From positions 1-58,126 of the forward strand of contig JAKIWG010000014.1 of NCBI GenBank assembly GCA_022750155.1: DNA of 58,126 nucleotides, written 5' to 3'. The DNA is from Thermoplasmata archaeon. Its GTDB lineage: Archaea > Thermoplasmatota > Thermoplasmata > Lutacidiplasmatales > UBA184. Below the pieces are notes generated by a model. That model searched no databases. It was not told the DNA's origin and saw only the letters and a program-made list of their open reading frames with translations. Of the stretch, positions 50,711 to 58,126 are shown one piece after another. Each line of letters opens with the position of its first letter. Position 1 is the stretch's first letter. The translations under genes and the position numbers were made by a program.

Positions 50711-51519
50711 GCCCCGGCTCCGTGCTGAAGCAGGTCGCGAAGGGCCGTGTCCCCGTACGCCACGATGCTCGTGTGCTGGTCGAGGCGGAGCGGCACGGCG
50801 TCGATCGAGGCGAAGGCGGAGTTCATCACGCCGCCGCCCGCCTCGAGGAGGATCCGATAGGACGCGGCGATGTCGGTGACCCGCAGGTTCCGGTTCTCCG
50901 TGTCGTTCTCGAAGATGTAGGCGTCGGCCCCGCCCTGGGCGACCATCGCCATCTCGAACGACGCGCACCCGAGGGATCGCACCCGGCGGCTCTCCGCGGC
51001 GAGCTTCACCGCATGGGCGCTCGCATGCCGCCCGAGGTTGATGAAGAACAATTCGTGGCGGGGGGCCCACGCGCGCACATGGAGGGGCCGACCGTCGCGG
51101 AACGCTCCCTGCCCTCGGACGGCCCAGTAGGTGGAGCCCGCGGAGAGGTCGTGGACCACGCCGATGTCGATACCGCCCAACGTATGGTGTCCCAGACCGA
51201 GCGATACCGTTGCCACGGGGAGGCCCCGGAGGGCGTTGTGGCTGCCGTCGATCGGGTCCACCACGAGGGTGCGTTCTCCCCCCCGGTGCACGAGGCCGAT
51301 CTCCTCGCTGAGGATGTTCCAGTCGACGCCGGCCTCGTCGACCGCCGACAGCACCTGCGCCTCGGCGATCCGGTCGAGCTCTTCCGTCGGGCTCCCGTCG
51401 GCCCCCATCCCCACCATGTCCGCCCGGTGGGGCGAGGTGCTGGCCTGTCGGACGGCGCCGTGTACGGACGAGCAGATCCGGAACATCACCTCGAGCTCCG
51501 GGACCGAGGGGGCCGTCAC
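50707..51519 (-). CDS. Inositol-monophosphatase/fructose-1,6-bisphosphatase-family phosphatase
   Basis: 270 residues from GTG. The metal site is ILSEEIG and VVDPIDGSHNALRGLPVATVSLGL (DPIDGS, the usual DPIDGT), with the C-terminal FENDTENRNLRVTDIAASYRILLEAGG corresponding to the WDxAA region. Archaeal members hydrolyse inositol-1-phosphate, fructose-1,6-bisphosphate or NADP. The promoter at 51542-51548 is leaderless. It is first in the unit with NAD kinase and the JAMM protein. Confidence 0.92.
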   Translation of the reverse strand: MTAPSVPELEVMFRICSSVHGAVRQASTSPHRADMVGMGADGSPTEELDRIAEAQVLSAVDEAGVDWNILSEEIGLVHRGGERTLVVDPIDGSHNALRGLPVATVSLGLGHHTLGGIDIGVVHDLSAGSTYWAVRGQGAFRDGRPLHVRAWAPRHELFFINLGRHASAHAVKLAAESRRVRSLGCASFEMAMVAQGGADAYIFENDTENRNLRVTDIAASYRILLEAGGGVMNSAFASIDAVPLRLDQHTSIVAYGDTALRDLLQHGAGA

Positions 51520-51541
51520 ACCCCATAGGACTGAGAGGCAG

Positions 51542-51548
51542 CTAATAG
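51542..51548 (-). promoter_or_regulatory. TATA-like box of the phosphatase-NAD kinase-JAMM unit
   Basis: CTATTAG centred 26 nt before the GTG at 51519. Confidence 0.55.
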
Positions 51549-51593
51549 GCCTGCCGGGGAGCGGACCTCGGCGAGACCCCGCGTACGTACGTC

Positions 51594-51599
51594 CTTAAG
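51594..51599 (+). promoter_or_regulatory. TATA-like box of the beta-CASP nuclease gene
   Basis: CTTAAG centred about 27 nt before the ATG at 51624. Confidence 0.55.
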
Positions 51600-51623
51600 T
51601 CGCGCACCTGACTGCGGGCGCAA

Positions 51624-52859
51624 ATGGAATTCCAGTTCCTCGGAGGAGCCTCCGAGATCGGCTCGCTCGGCCTCGTCATCCGGGACCAGGGTCGCACGCT
51701 CCTGTTCGACTACGGCATGACCCCGACCGACCCCCCGACGTACCCGCGTCCCGCGCCGACGAACCTCGACGTCGCGTTCCTGTCGCATGCGCACCTCGAT
51801 CACTCGGGGATGACGCCCCTGCTCTCCCGGGTCCCCCAGACCGAGATCGTGGCGACCCCCGTGACGATCGCCGTCGCGGACCTCCTGACGCGGGACGCGC
51901 TGAAGATCGCGCGGCTCGAGGGATACCTTCCCCCGTACGACCCGAACGACATCCGCAGCCTCCACAGCCGCTACACGGCCGTCGACCGGAAGGGGACGTT
52001 CCGGTGGCGGGGGATCGAGGTCGACCTGACCCCCGCCGGCCACATTCCCGGTGCGTCGATGTTCCGGTACCGGGGCGAGAAGGACGTGCTGTTCACCGGC
52101 GACGTGCAGACGATCCCGACGCACCTGGTCGGCCCCGCCTTCCCCGTCGAATGCGACGTGCTGGTCATGGAGTCGACCTACGCGGGTCGAGAACACCCCG
52201 ATCGCCGGGACGTCGAGCGGAAGTTCCGCCTGAAGGTGGAAGAGACGGTCGAACGCGGGGGGAAGGTCATCATCCCGGCGTTCGCCGTCGGACGGGCCCA
52301 GGAGGTCCTGATGACGCTCGCGCACCAGGGGTTCGTCGTCTGGCTGGACGGGATGGCGCGCAACGTGAACACGATCTACCGGGGCGCCCCGGAGTACCTC
52401 GCGGATGCGAAGAAGTTCCGGCGGGCGCTGGACGCCGTCCACGCCGTCGAGAACTCCGGCGAACGTCGCCACGCGTTGCGGGAGGCGGACGTCATCGTCA
52501 CCACGGGAGGGATGCTGGACGGCGGACCCGTCCTCTACTACCTTGGGGAGCTCTACAAGGACGCCAACAGCTCCCTCCTGCTCACCGGCTATCAGGTGGA
52601 GGGCTCCAACGGCCGTCAGCTCCTCGACGAGGGCACGGTGACGATCGACGACGTCACCATCCGCCCCGAGTGCGAGGTGATGAAGTTCGACTTCTCGGCG
52701 CACGCGGGCCACTCCGAGCTGCTCAAGCTCGTCCGGGCGACGCGCGCGAAGAAGCTCGTCCTGATGCACGGCGACCACCGGGAACTGATCGCCGATGCGC
52801 TCGCCCCCGAGGAATGCGAGGTCATAATGCCCCCGAACGGCCAGCGATTCACCGTCTGA
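51624..52859 (+). CDS. Beta-CASP metallo-beta-lactamase ribonuclease (aCPSF2-like)
   Basis: 411 residues. Metallo-beta-lactamase motifs: SHAHLDHSG (HxHxDH), TPAGHIPGAS, LFTGD; beta-CASP motifs: VIIPAFAVGRAQE, LLTGYQVEGSNGR and SAHAGHSELL, with VLMHGD last. The N-terminal KH domains of aCPSF1 are absent, so it belongs with aCPSF2 or the short archaeal RNases. These act as endo- or 5'-3' exoribonucleases in RNA maturation and decay. Divergent from the phosphatase unit; the two TATA-like boxes are about 50 nt apart. Confidence 0.93.
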   Translation: MEFQFLGGASEIGSLGLVIRDQGRTLLFDYGMTPTDPPTYPRPAPTNLDVAFLSHAHLDHSGMTPLLSRVPQTEIVATPVTIAVADLLTRDALKIARLEGYLPPYDPNDIRSLHSRYTAVDRKGTFRWRGIEVDLTPAGHIPGASMFRYRGEKDVLFTGDVQTIPTHLVGPAFPVECDVLVMESTYAGREHPDRRDVERKFRLKVEETVERGGKVIIPAFAVGRAQEVLMTLAHQGFVVWLDGMARNVNTIYRGAPEYLADAKKFRRALDAVHAVENSGERRHALREADVIVTTGGMLDGGPVLYYLGELYKDANSSLLLTGYQVEGSNGRQLLDEGTVTIDDVTIRPECEVMKFDFSAHAGHSELLKLVRATRAKKLVLMHGDHRELIADALAPEECEVIMPPNGQRFTV

Positions 52860-52892
52860 ACGGCGGGACCGGTCGCTTCGGGTCCGCCGACC

Positions 52893-53969
52893 TCAGTCGG
52901 AGCTCCCCTTCGAGCCGGCGGCCGTCTCCCACTCCCCCCAGTCGGCCACCGGCGCCTCCGCCGGCGGCGGCTTGCGGGCGGCCAGGGTCCGCTGGATCGT
53001 TTCGGTCAGTTCCTCCAACCCGGTGCCGGTCAGTGCCGATACGTGGAGACGGTCGGACGGGGTGGTCTCCAGGTCGGCCTTCGTCTCGACGACGAGGAAC
53101 GGGACGGTCGGCATCTCCGAACGCCACCGCTCGAGGAGCCGCTCCTGGTCGGCGATCGGGTATCCGCAGGTCGCCGTCGGGTCGATCACGAAGAGGACGA
53201 CCGAGGCGGCCCGTGTCACCGCCGCCTCCGCCTCGGACTCCGCGTCGTTGACCTGCCGTCGGCCGAGAACCCCGGGGGTGTCGACGACCTGCAGGCGGTC
53301 GAACCCCAGGTCGGCGTGGCCCACCGCGAGCGCCAGCGTGGTGAACGGGTAGTCTGCGATCTTCGGCGTGGCCGAAGAGAGCCGCGCGACCAGCGAAGAC
53401 TTCCCCACGTTCGGGAAGCCGGCGACGACGACCGTCGGCACCGCCGGATCGAGCCGCGGTCGGGCCTTCAGGAAGGCGTGGATCCTCCGGAGGAGAAGGA
53501 GGTCGGGGTCGATCTCCCGAAGGAAACTGGCCAACCGCCCGTAGAAGGCCCGGACGTCGGCGGCGAATTCGTCCGTCGTCGAGGCCCTCTGGAGCCCCCG
53601 GCCCCCGTCCCGGGTGAGCCCACGGATCCGCTCCTCGGCCCGTCCCACCCTCCGAAGCGCCCGGTCGAGGGCCCCGGCGCCGAAGGCTCGGTCGATCAAC
53701 AGCGACTGGAACTCGGTGAGCTCCGGGGTCCGGAACGGACGCCGCTCGATGCCGAGGTGCCGGAGGACGACCGCCGAGCTCCGGATGACCTTGAGCTTCG
53801 CCCTCCGTCGGGAGCGGTCGAGGTGGGTGTCCCCGTGCGGGGTGGAGCGGTACGCCTTACGGAACGCCGCATCGAGGATCGCGGAGGACGGCGGCGCACC
53901 GGGCCGGTGCTCGCGGGCCGCCCCGCGGTCCTCCCGACCCTTGCCGGTCGCCGACGTGTCGCGCCCCAC
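52893..53969 (-). CDS. NOG1-family GTPase
   Basis: 358 residues. An N-terminal helical domain (RSRRRAKLKVIRSSAVVLRHLG and following helices) precedes an Obg/NOG1-type G domain: G1 GFPNVGKSSL, switch PFTTLALAVGH, G3 DTPGVLG, G4 ETKADL. It is shorter than eukaryotic NOG1 but normal for archaea. It is likely involved in large-subunit ribosome assembly. The first 30 residues are low-complexity, so an internal start is possible. Confidence 0.9.
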   Translation of the reverse strand: MGRDTSATGKGREDRGAAREHRPGAPPSSAILDAAFRKAYRSTPHGDTHLDRSRRRAKLKVIRSSAVVLRHLGIERRPFRTPELTEFQSLLIDRAFGAGALDRALRRVGRAEERIRGLTRDGGRGLQRASTTDEFAADVRAFYGRLASFLREIDPDLLLLRRIHAFLKARPRLDPAVPTVVVAGFPNVGKSSLVARLSSATPKIADYPFTTLALAVGHADLGFDRLQVVDTPGVLGRRQVNDAESEAEAAVTRAASVVLFVIDPTATCGYPIADQERLLERWRSEMPTVPFLVVETKADLETTPSDRLHVSALTGTGLEELTETIQRTLAARKPPPAEAPVADWGEWETAAGSKGSSD

Positions 53970-53995
53970 AGGGCCTCCCGAGCCGCGTTACGGCA

Positions 53996-55309
53996 TCAGC
54001 TTTGCTCGGCGTCCGCCCGGGTGATCCCGCCCATCGCCTGGGCGATGAGCCACATCGTCGCGAACGAAAGGACGAACACGGTCACCATCACGGCCACGAT
54101 GCCGAGCCCCTCGAGGCCGAGCTGGTGGACCGCGGACCATCCTCCCCCGAAGAGGAGGCCGTTGGGGAGCATCGTGGCTCCCGATCCGGCGGCGAAGTCC
54201 CCCTGGGCGAAGAACGCGATCATCCCAACGCCGAACAGGCCGCCCAGAAGGTGCCCCGGAAGCAGTCCGACCGGGTCGGCGTACCACTTCCACCGGGCGA
54301 AGAGGGTCTCCCCGGCGAGGAACAGCGGTCCGGCGAGGGCCCCGAGGAGGATGGCCGACCCCGGACTGACGAATCCGGCGAGCGGCGTGATGACGATGAG
54401 CCCCATCAGGATCCCGTTGGTCGCGTTGATCAGGCTCGGCGAAGACCCCGTGGCATAGTAGGCCGCCGCGAGGAACGACAGCATCGCGGTGGCGGCGGCG
54501 AGGAAGGTGGTGATCACGACGACCAGGGCCTCGTCGTTGAAAGCGAGGACGCTCCCCGGATTGAACCCGAACCAGCCGACCCAGAGCAGAAGGATCGCCC
54601 ACGTGAGCCATCCCGGGCTCACCCGGATCGGGACCTGTGGGCTCGTGGTGTGCCCCCGCGCCCGCTCCTCCCTCCAGACCTGCCATAGGATCCCCAACCC
54701 GGCCGCGCCCGCCGCCCCGTGGACGACGAGCCCCCCGGCGAAGTCGACCATCCCCAGCTTGGCGAGCCACCCTGTCGGGTTCCAGATCCAGGCCACGGGG
54801 AGGTTCCAGATCAGGACGAAGTACACTATCGAGTACGGGGCGAAGGCGGAGAGCTTGACCTTCTTCAGGAGAATGACGCCGACCAGGGCGAGGGTGACCG
54901 CCGCGAAGGCGGTCTCGAACAGGAAATAGGTGCTGACGGTGAGCCCGTCGGTGGCGTACGGGGGATTCACCGACCACCAGAGGGCGCGGACGGGGTCCGC
55001 GCTCCCCCCCGAGAAGCCGCCCAGGAAGAAGCCCGGGCCGTAGAACGGGTTGCCGATCACGCCGTACCAGGTCGGGGCGAACGCCGTATTGAACCCGACG
55101 GCCGCCATGACCACGAGCGCCGCGCCCGTCATCAGCATCGTCTTCAACAGGGAGAAATCGAACCCTTCCCCGAGCTCGCCAATCTCGAGCAGACCGACGG
55201 CGATCGTCATGGTGAAGACGAACAGCGCGGCGAGGATCACCCACAGGTTGTTGACCAACGGGTCGGCGATCACGGTCGCCTCGGGGGCCGCTCGGGCGTT
55301 GGACGGCAC
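53996..55309 (-). CDS. amt: Ammonium transporter (Amt)
   Basis: 437 residues with 11-12 helices. The key region is VDFAGGLVVHGAAGAAGLG, with the conserved Asp and first pore His; the second pore His is in GHLLGGLFG. WVGWFGFNPGS is another Amt motif, and FLFETAFAAVTLALVG matches the early pore helix. It lets NH4+/NH3 into the cell. No glnK/PII gene is adjacent, although amt and PII genes are often paired. The ATG is supported by a TATA-like box 27 nt upstream. Confidence 0.94.
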   Translation of the reverse strand: MPSNARAAPEATVIADPLVNNLWVILAALFVFTMTIAVGLLEIGELGEGFDFSLLKTMLMTGAALVVMAAVGFNTAFAPTWYGVIGNPFYGPGFFLGGFSGGSADPVRALWWSVNPPYATDGLTVSTYFLFETAFAAVTLALVGVILLKKVKLSAFAPYSIVYFVLIWNLPVAWIWNPTGWLAKLGMVDFAGGLVVHGAAGAAGLGILWQVWREERARGHTTSPQVPIRVSPGWLTWAILLLWVGWFGFNPGSVLAFNDEALVVVITTFLAAATAMLSFLAAAYYATGSSPSLINATNGILMGLIVITPLAGFVSPGSAILLGALAGPLFLAGETLFARWKWYADPVGLLPGHLLGGLFGVGMIAFFAQGDFAAGSGATMLPNGLLFGGGWSAVHQLGLEGLGIVAVMVTVFVLSFATMWLIAQAMGGITRADAEQS

Positions 55310-55332
55310 CCCATCTCGGTCGACCGACCCCG

Positions 55333-55340
55333 AGTAAAGG
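55333..55340 (-). promoter_or_regulatory. TATA-like box of amt
   Basis: CCTTTACT on the minus strand centred about 27 nt before the ATG at 55309. A second box (CTAAATAG, 55352-55359) lies 20 nt further up and could act instead. Confidence 0.5.
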
Positions 55341-55458
55341 TCGAGGGACGCCCTATTTAGTTTCGAGGCTCGATTTCCCCGCCGCCGCCGGGGAGCGCGG
55401 TCTGCCGGCGAACGGCTTTAAAGGGCGCTCGGCTCGCGCATCGCTCGGGAGGGTCAAC

Positions 55459-56847
55459 GTGCCTCGGTGGATTCCGCAGGAGGCGGGGGAGGAGGAGGCC
55501 CTGCTCAGGGAACTGGGCCTCACCGACACCGAGGCCCTGTTCCAGGACATCCCGAAAAAGGTCCGTCTCGGGCGGATGGGCGTCGGGGCGGGGAAGACCG
55601 AGCAGGAGGTGGTCGCATCCGTCGACCAGATCCTCAATCGGAACCGCCCGCTCTCCCAGTTCGCCTCGTTCCTGGGGGGTCGGATCGCGAGCCGATACCT
55701 TCCCGCGGCGGTCGACGCGATCCTCTCTCGCTCGGAGTTCTACACCTCCTACACCCCCTACCAGCCCGAGGCGAGCCAGGGCATGCTGCAGTCCCTGTTC
55801 GAGTTCCAGAGCCTCTGGGTCGAGCTTTCGGGGATGGACGCGGCGAACGCCTCCCTCTACGACGGCGCGACGGCGTCGGGGGAGGCGCTCCTCCTGTGCC
55901 GCCGAATCCGCGAAGGCAAGAGGTTCCTGATCCCCGCCAGCCTTCCCTGGGAGGAGAAGAGCGTCCTCGCCAATTATGCCTCCGGCCACGCGATCCGGAT
56001 CGAGGAGGTCCCGTTCGACCCCCAGACCGGTCGCATGGACCTCGAATGGGTCCGCGCCGCGGTGCGCACCGGTGACCCGGTGTTCGGCCTGCTCGCCGAC
56101 CTGCCGAACGGGTTCGGACACCTCGATGAAGGGCTCCTCGACCTCAAGGGGATCCTCGGCGAGATCCCCCTCGTCGTCTCGGCCGACCCCCTCGCCCTGA
56201 CCGTCCTCGAGCCCCCCGGCCAGTGGGGGGCGGATGTCGTCATCGGGGAGGGACAGGGGTTCGGAATGCCCCCGAACTTCGGGGGACCCCTCTTGGGCCT
56301 GTTCGCCTGCCGACGCGAACACCTCCGCTACGCACCGGGCCGGATCGTCGGCGCCACCCACGATAACGCGGGCCGACGGGCGTTCACCCTGACGCTCCAG
56401 ACGCGCGAACAACACATCCGACGCTCGCGCGCCACGTCCAACATCTGCACGAATGAGTCGCTGCTCGCGCTCGCGTTCGTCGTCTACGCCGGGGTCGTCG
56501 GTCCACGCGGCCTCGCGGAACTCCAGCGGACCCTCGCCGAGCGCGCCCGCACGCTCGCTTCCGCCCTCGGCGGGATCCCCGGCCTTACCGCCCCCCGGTT
56601 CGAGGCGCCCTACCTCGGCGAGTTTTCGATCGCCGTCACCCACGGCTCGGCGGCCGGATTCCTCGACCGCCTGAGGCGCCGCAAGGTCCTCGGCGGGTTC
56701 CCGCTCGCCGACCCGAGACCCGGGCATAATGCTCTGCGCGAGGAGCTGATCCTGGTCGCGGCCACGGAAACGTCGGACGACAAGGCGATCGCCCGGTACG
56801 CCCGCTGCGCCCGCTCCGCCCTCGCCACGCCGGAGGCGGCCGCGTGA
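55459..56847 (+). CDS. gcvPA: Glycine dehydrogenase (decarboxylating) subunit 1
   Basis: 462 residues from GTG. Family features: LFQDIPKKVRLGR, SFLGGRIASRYLPA, YTSYTPYQPEASQGMLQSLFEFQ (shown by YTPYQPEASQG), then MDAANASLYDGATASGEALL and PPNFGGPLLGLFACR. It forms the alpha part of the split P protein of the glycine cleavage system, which decarboxylates glycine. A TATA-like box (GGCTTTAAAG, about 55411-55420) and GGGAGGG before the GTG suggest a short leadered message. GTGA overlap with the next gene. Confidence 0.95.
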   Translation: MPRWIPQEAGEEEALLRELGLTDTEALFQDIPKKVRLGRMGVGAGKTEQEVVASVDQILNRNRPLSQFASFLGGRIASRYLPAAVDAILSRSEFYTSYTPYQPEASQGMLQSLFEFQSLWVELSGMDAANASLYDGATASGEALLLCRRIREGKRFLIPASLPWEEKSVLANYASGHAIRIEEVPFDPQTGRMDLEWVRAAVRTGDPVFGLLADLPNGFGHLDEGLLDLKGILGEIPLVVSADPLALTVLEPPGQWGADVVIGEGQGFGMPPNFGGPLLGLFACRREHLRYAPGRIVGATHDNAGRRAFTLTLQTREQHIRRSRATSNICTNESLLALAFVVYAGVVGPRGLAELQRTLAERARTLASALGGIPGLTAPRFEAPYLGEFSIAVTHGSAAGFLDRLRRRKVLGGFPLADPRPGHNALREELILVAATETSDDKAIARYARCARSALATPEAAA

Positions 56848-58126
56848 CGTTCCGACAGGCCCGATGGGACGAACCGCCGGTCTGGGACCTGTCCCCGACG
56901 GCGAACCAGCCGACCGCCCCTCCCTCGATCCCGGGGGTACCCGACCGGATGCTCCGGAAGCGGGGAGTGGCCTGGCCGGAGCTCAGCGAGCTCGAAGTGG
57001 TGCGGCACTACACCCGGCTTTCCCAGATGAACTTCGGGATCGACACCTCAGCGTACCCGCTCGGTTCGTGCACGATGAAGTACAACCCGAAGGTCTCCGA
57101 GCTGCTGGCCCGCCGCCGGGGCGCGGCCGACCTGCATCCGTACCAGCCCGAGGAGACGACGCAGGGAGCGCTCGAAGTGCTATGGCGACTCGAGAAGGCC
57201 CTGGCGAAGGTCACGGGTCTTCCGGAGATCTCCCTACAGCCGGCCGCCGGCGCGCACGGTGAGTACGCCGCCCTCCTGATGGTGCGAGCGTACTTCGCCG
57301 AGCGAGGGGAACTCGGCACCCGGACCGAGGTGCTCCTGCCGGATACGGCCCACGGGACGAACCCGGCGTCGGCGACGATGGCCGGATTCACCGCGCGGGA
57401 GATCCCGTCCAAGGACGGGTGCGTCGACGTCGCGGCGCTTCGCGCCGCCGTAGGACCCCAGACCGCGGCGTTCATGCTCACCAACCCGAACACCGCCGGC
57501 CTGTTCGAGTCCGACATCGTTCAGATCGCCGAGTCGGTCCACTCGGCGGGCGGACTGCTCTACTACGACGGGGCGAACTTCAACGCGATCCTGGGCGTCA
57601 CCAACCCCGGTCGGATGGGGTTCGACGTCGCCCACCTCAACCTCCACAAGACGTTCGCGACCCCCCACGGGGGCGGGGGACCGGGGGCCGGGGTCCTCGC
57701 CGCGGGAGACCGCCTCGCTCCCTACCTTCCGGTTCCGCGCGTGGTGAAGAAGGGCCGGAAGTTCTCCCTCGACTACGACCGGCCGAAGTCGATCGGCAAG
57801 ATCAAGACCGGCTATGGCAACTTCGGCCTCGACCTTCGGGCCTACATCTTCCTGATCTCGCACGGGGAGGAGGGGCTCCGGCACATCGCCCGCCGCGCGG
57901 TGCTCAACTCCAACTACCTCGGAAAGAAGCTCGGGGAGTACCTGCCTCGGCCGTTCCGCACCCTCGTCAAGCACGAGTTCGTCCTCTCCGGTACCCCGCT
58001 CAAGGCCCACGGGGTCCGCACCCTCGACCTCGCCAAGCGCCTCCTGGACGAAGGGGTCCACGCGCCGACGGTCTACTTCCCGTCGCTCGTCGACGAGGCG
58101 CTGATGATCGAGTTTCCCGAGACCGA
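56844..58126 (+). CDS. gcvPB: Glycine dehydrogenase subunit 2, partial at window edge
   Basis: 427 complete codons from the overlapping GTG; the gene runs off the right edge. The N terminus has YTRLSQMNFGIDTSAYPLGSC, shown by GIDTSAYPLGSCTMKYNP; the PLP-binding lysine is Lys269 in NLHKTFATPHGGGGPG. It is the beta part of the split P protein and carries the PLP cofactor. The frame is open throughout, with no sign of damage. gcvT and gcvH are not in the window. Confidence 0.96.
   Translation, partial: MTFRQARWDEPPVWDLSPTANQPTAPPSIPGVPDRMLRKRGVAWPELSELEVVRHYTRLSQMNFGIDTSAYPLGSCTMKYNPKVSELLARRRGAADLHPYQPEETTQGALEVLWRLEKALAKVTGLPEISLQPAAGAHGEYAALLMVRAYFAERGELGTRTEVLLPDTAHGTNPASATMAGFTAREIPSKDGCVDVAALRAAVGPQTAAFMLTNPNTAGLFESDIVQIAESVHSAGGLLYYDGANFNAILGVTNPGRMGFDVAHLNLHKTFATPHGGGGPGAGVLAAGDRLAPYLPVPRVVKKGRKFSLDYDRPKSIGKIKTGYGNFGLDLRAYIFLISHGEEGLRHIARRAVLNSNYLGKKLGEYLPRPFRTLVKHEFVLSGTPLKAHGVRTLDLAKRLLDEGVHAPTVYFPSLVDEALMIEFPET

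Noticed and set aside
1-58126. tRNA, rRNA, CRISPR arrays, inteins, replication origin
   Set aside because: I looked for tRNA T-arm consensus with matching stems, repeated spacer units, intein motifs in aIF5B and other usual hosts, and origin-type repeats, and found none. A covariance-model search would be needed to exclude divergent small RNAs.

Overview
The window is almost certainly archaeal. It encodes a TFIIB-type initiation factor, aIF5B, TruD, a Dpo4-type Y-family polymerase, a KH-less beta-CASP nuclease, a NOG1-type GTPase, two KaiC-like ATPases, a split glycine dehydrogenase (gcvPA/gcvPB) and an F420/NADP reductase-like protein. Many genes have a TATA-like box centred about 25-30 nt upstream of an ATG or GTG start, which means leaderless transcripts. 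The very high GC, frequent GTG/TTG starts, large Kelch/PKD and carboxypeptidase-regulatory-repeat surface proteins and tight packing suggest an uncultured high-GC Thermoplasmatota lineage. That assignment is inference; no rRNA or tRNA gene was seen.

Left part (1-23 kb), surface and accessory region. A Kelch/PKD surface protein is followed by two related two-helix membrane proteins, a coiled-coil/PH-like/zinc-ribbon protein and a secreted protein. Next comes an IS630-type element (8171-9715) bounded by imperfect inverted repeats with TA at both ends. It carries a transposase split by a -1 frameshift and an oppositely oriented NTF2/SnoaL-like gene, and it sits in the stop codon of a small membrane-protein gene. 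A HAD hydrolase precedes a 1,955-residue repeat protein with a C-terminal anchor. Three tandem paralogous secreted proteins follow, each with its own promoter at the same distance (86-87 nt from TAAATA to ATG) and its own hairpin-plus-pyrimidine terminator.

Right part (23-58 kb), compact mostly housekeeping region. It holds a methyltransferase, a VIT1-like transporter, an M3 peptidase/F420-reductase-like/YkgJ-like run, a DEAD-box helicase, an HDAC-like deacetylase, a winged-helix protein, TFB, aIF5B, and a translationally coupled TauE/DUF1634/phosphodiesterase set. These are followed by DinB, a KaiC-like pair in which one member has a degenerate P-loop, TruD, an MFS transporter, a HEXXH protein, a P1 peptidase, an HTH-CBS regulator and a radical SAM protein. 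The window closes with an IMPase/NAD kinase/JAMM operon, a beta-CASP nuclease, NOG1, an Amt transporter and gcvPA-gcvPB, the last cut by the window edge. Convergent genes are often only 3-30 nt apart and several same-strand genes overlap by ATGA, GTGA or TTGA.

The most unusual items are the IS630-like element with a passenger gene, the coordinated architecture of the three secreted paralogs, the degenerate/intact KaiC pair beside DinB, and a 59-codon GTG-started gene at 22837-23016.
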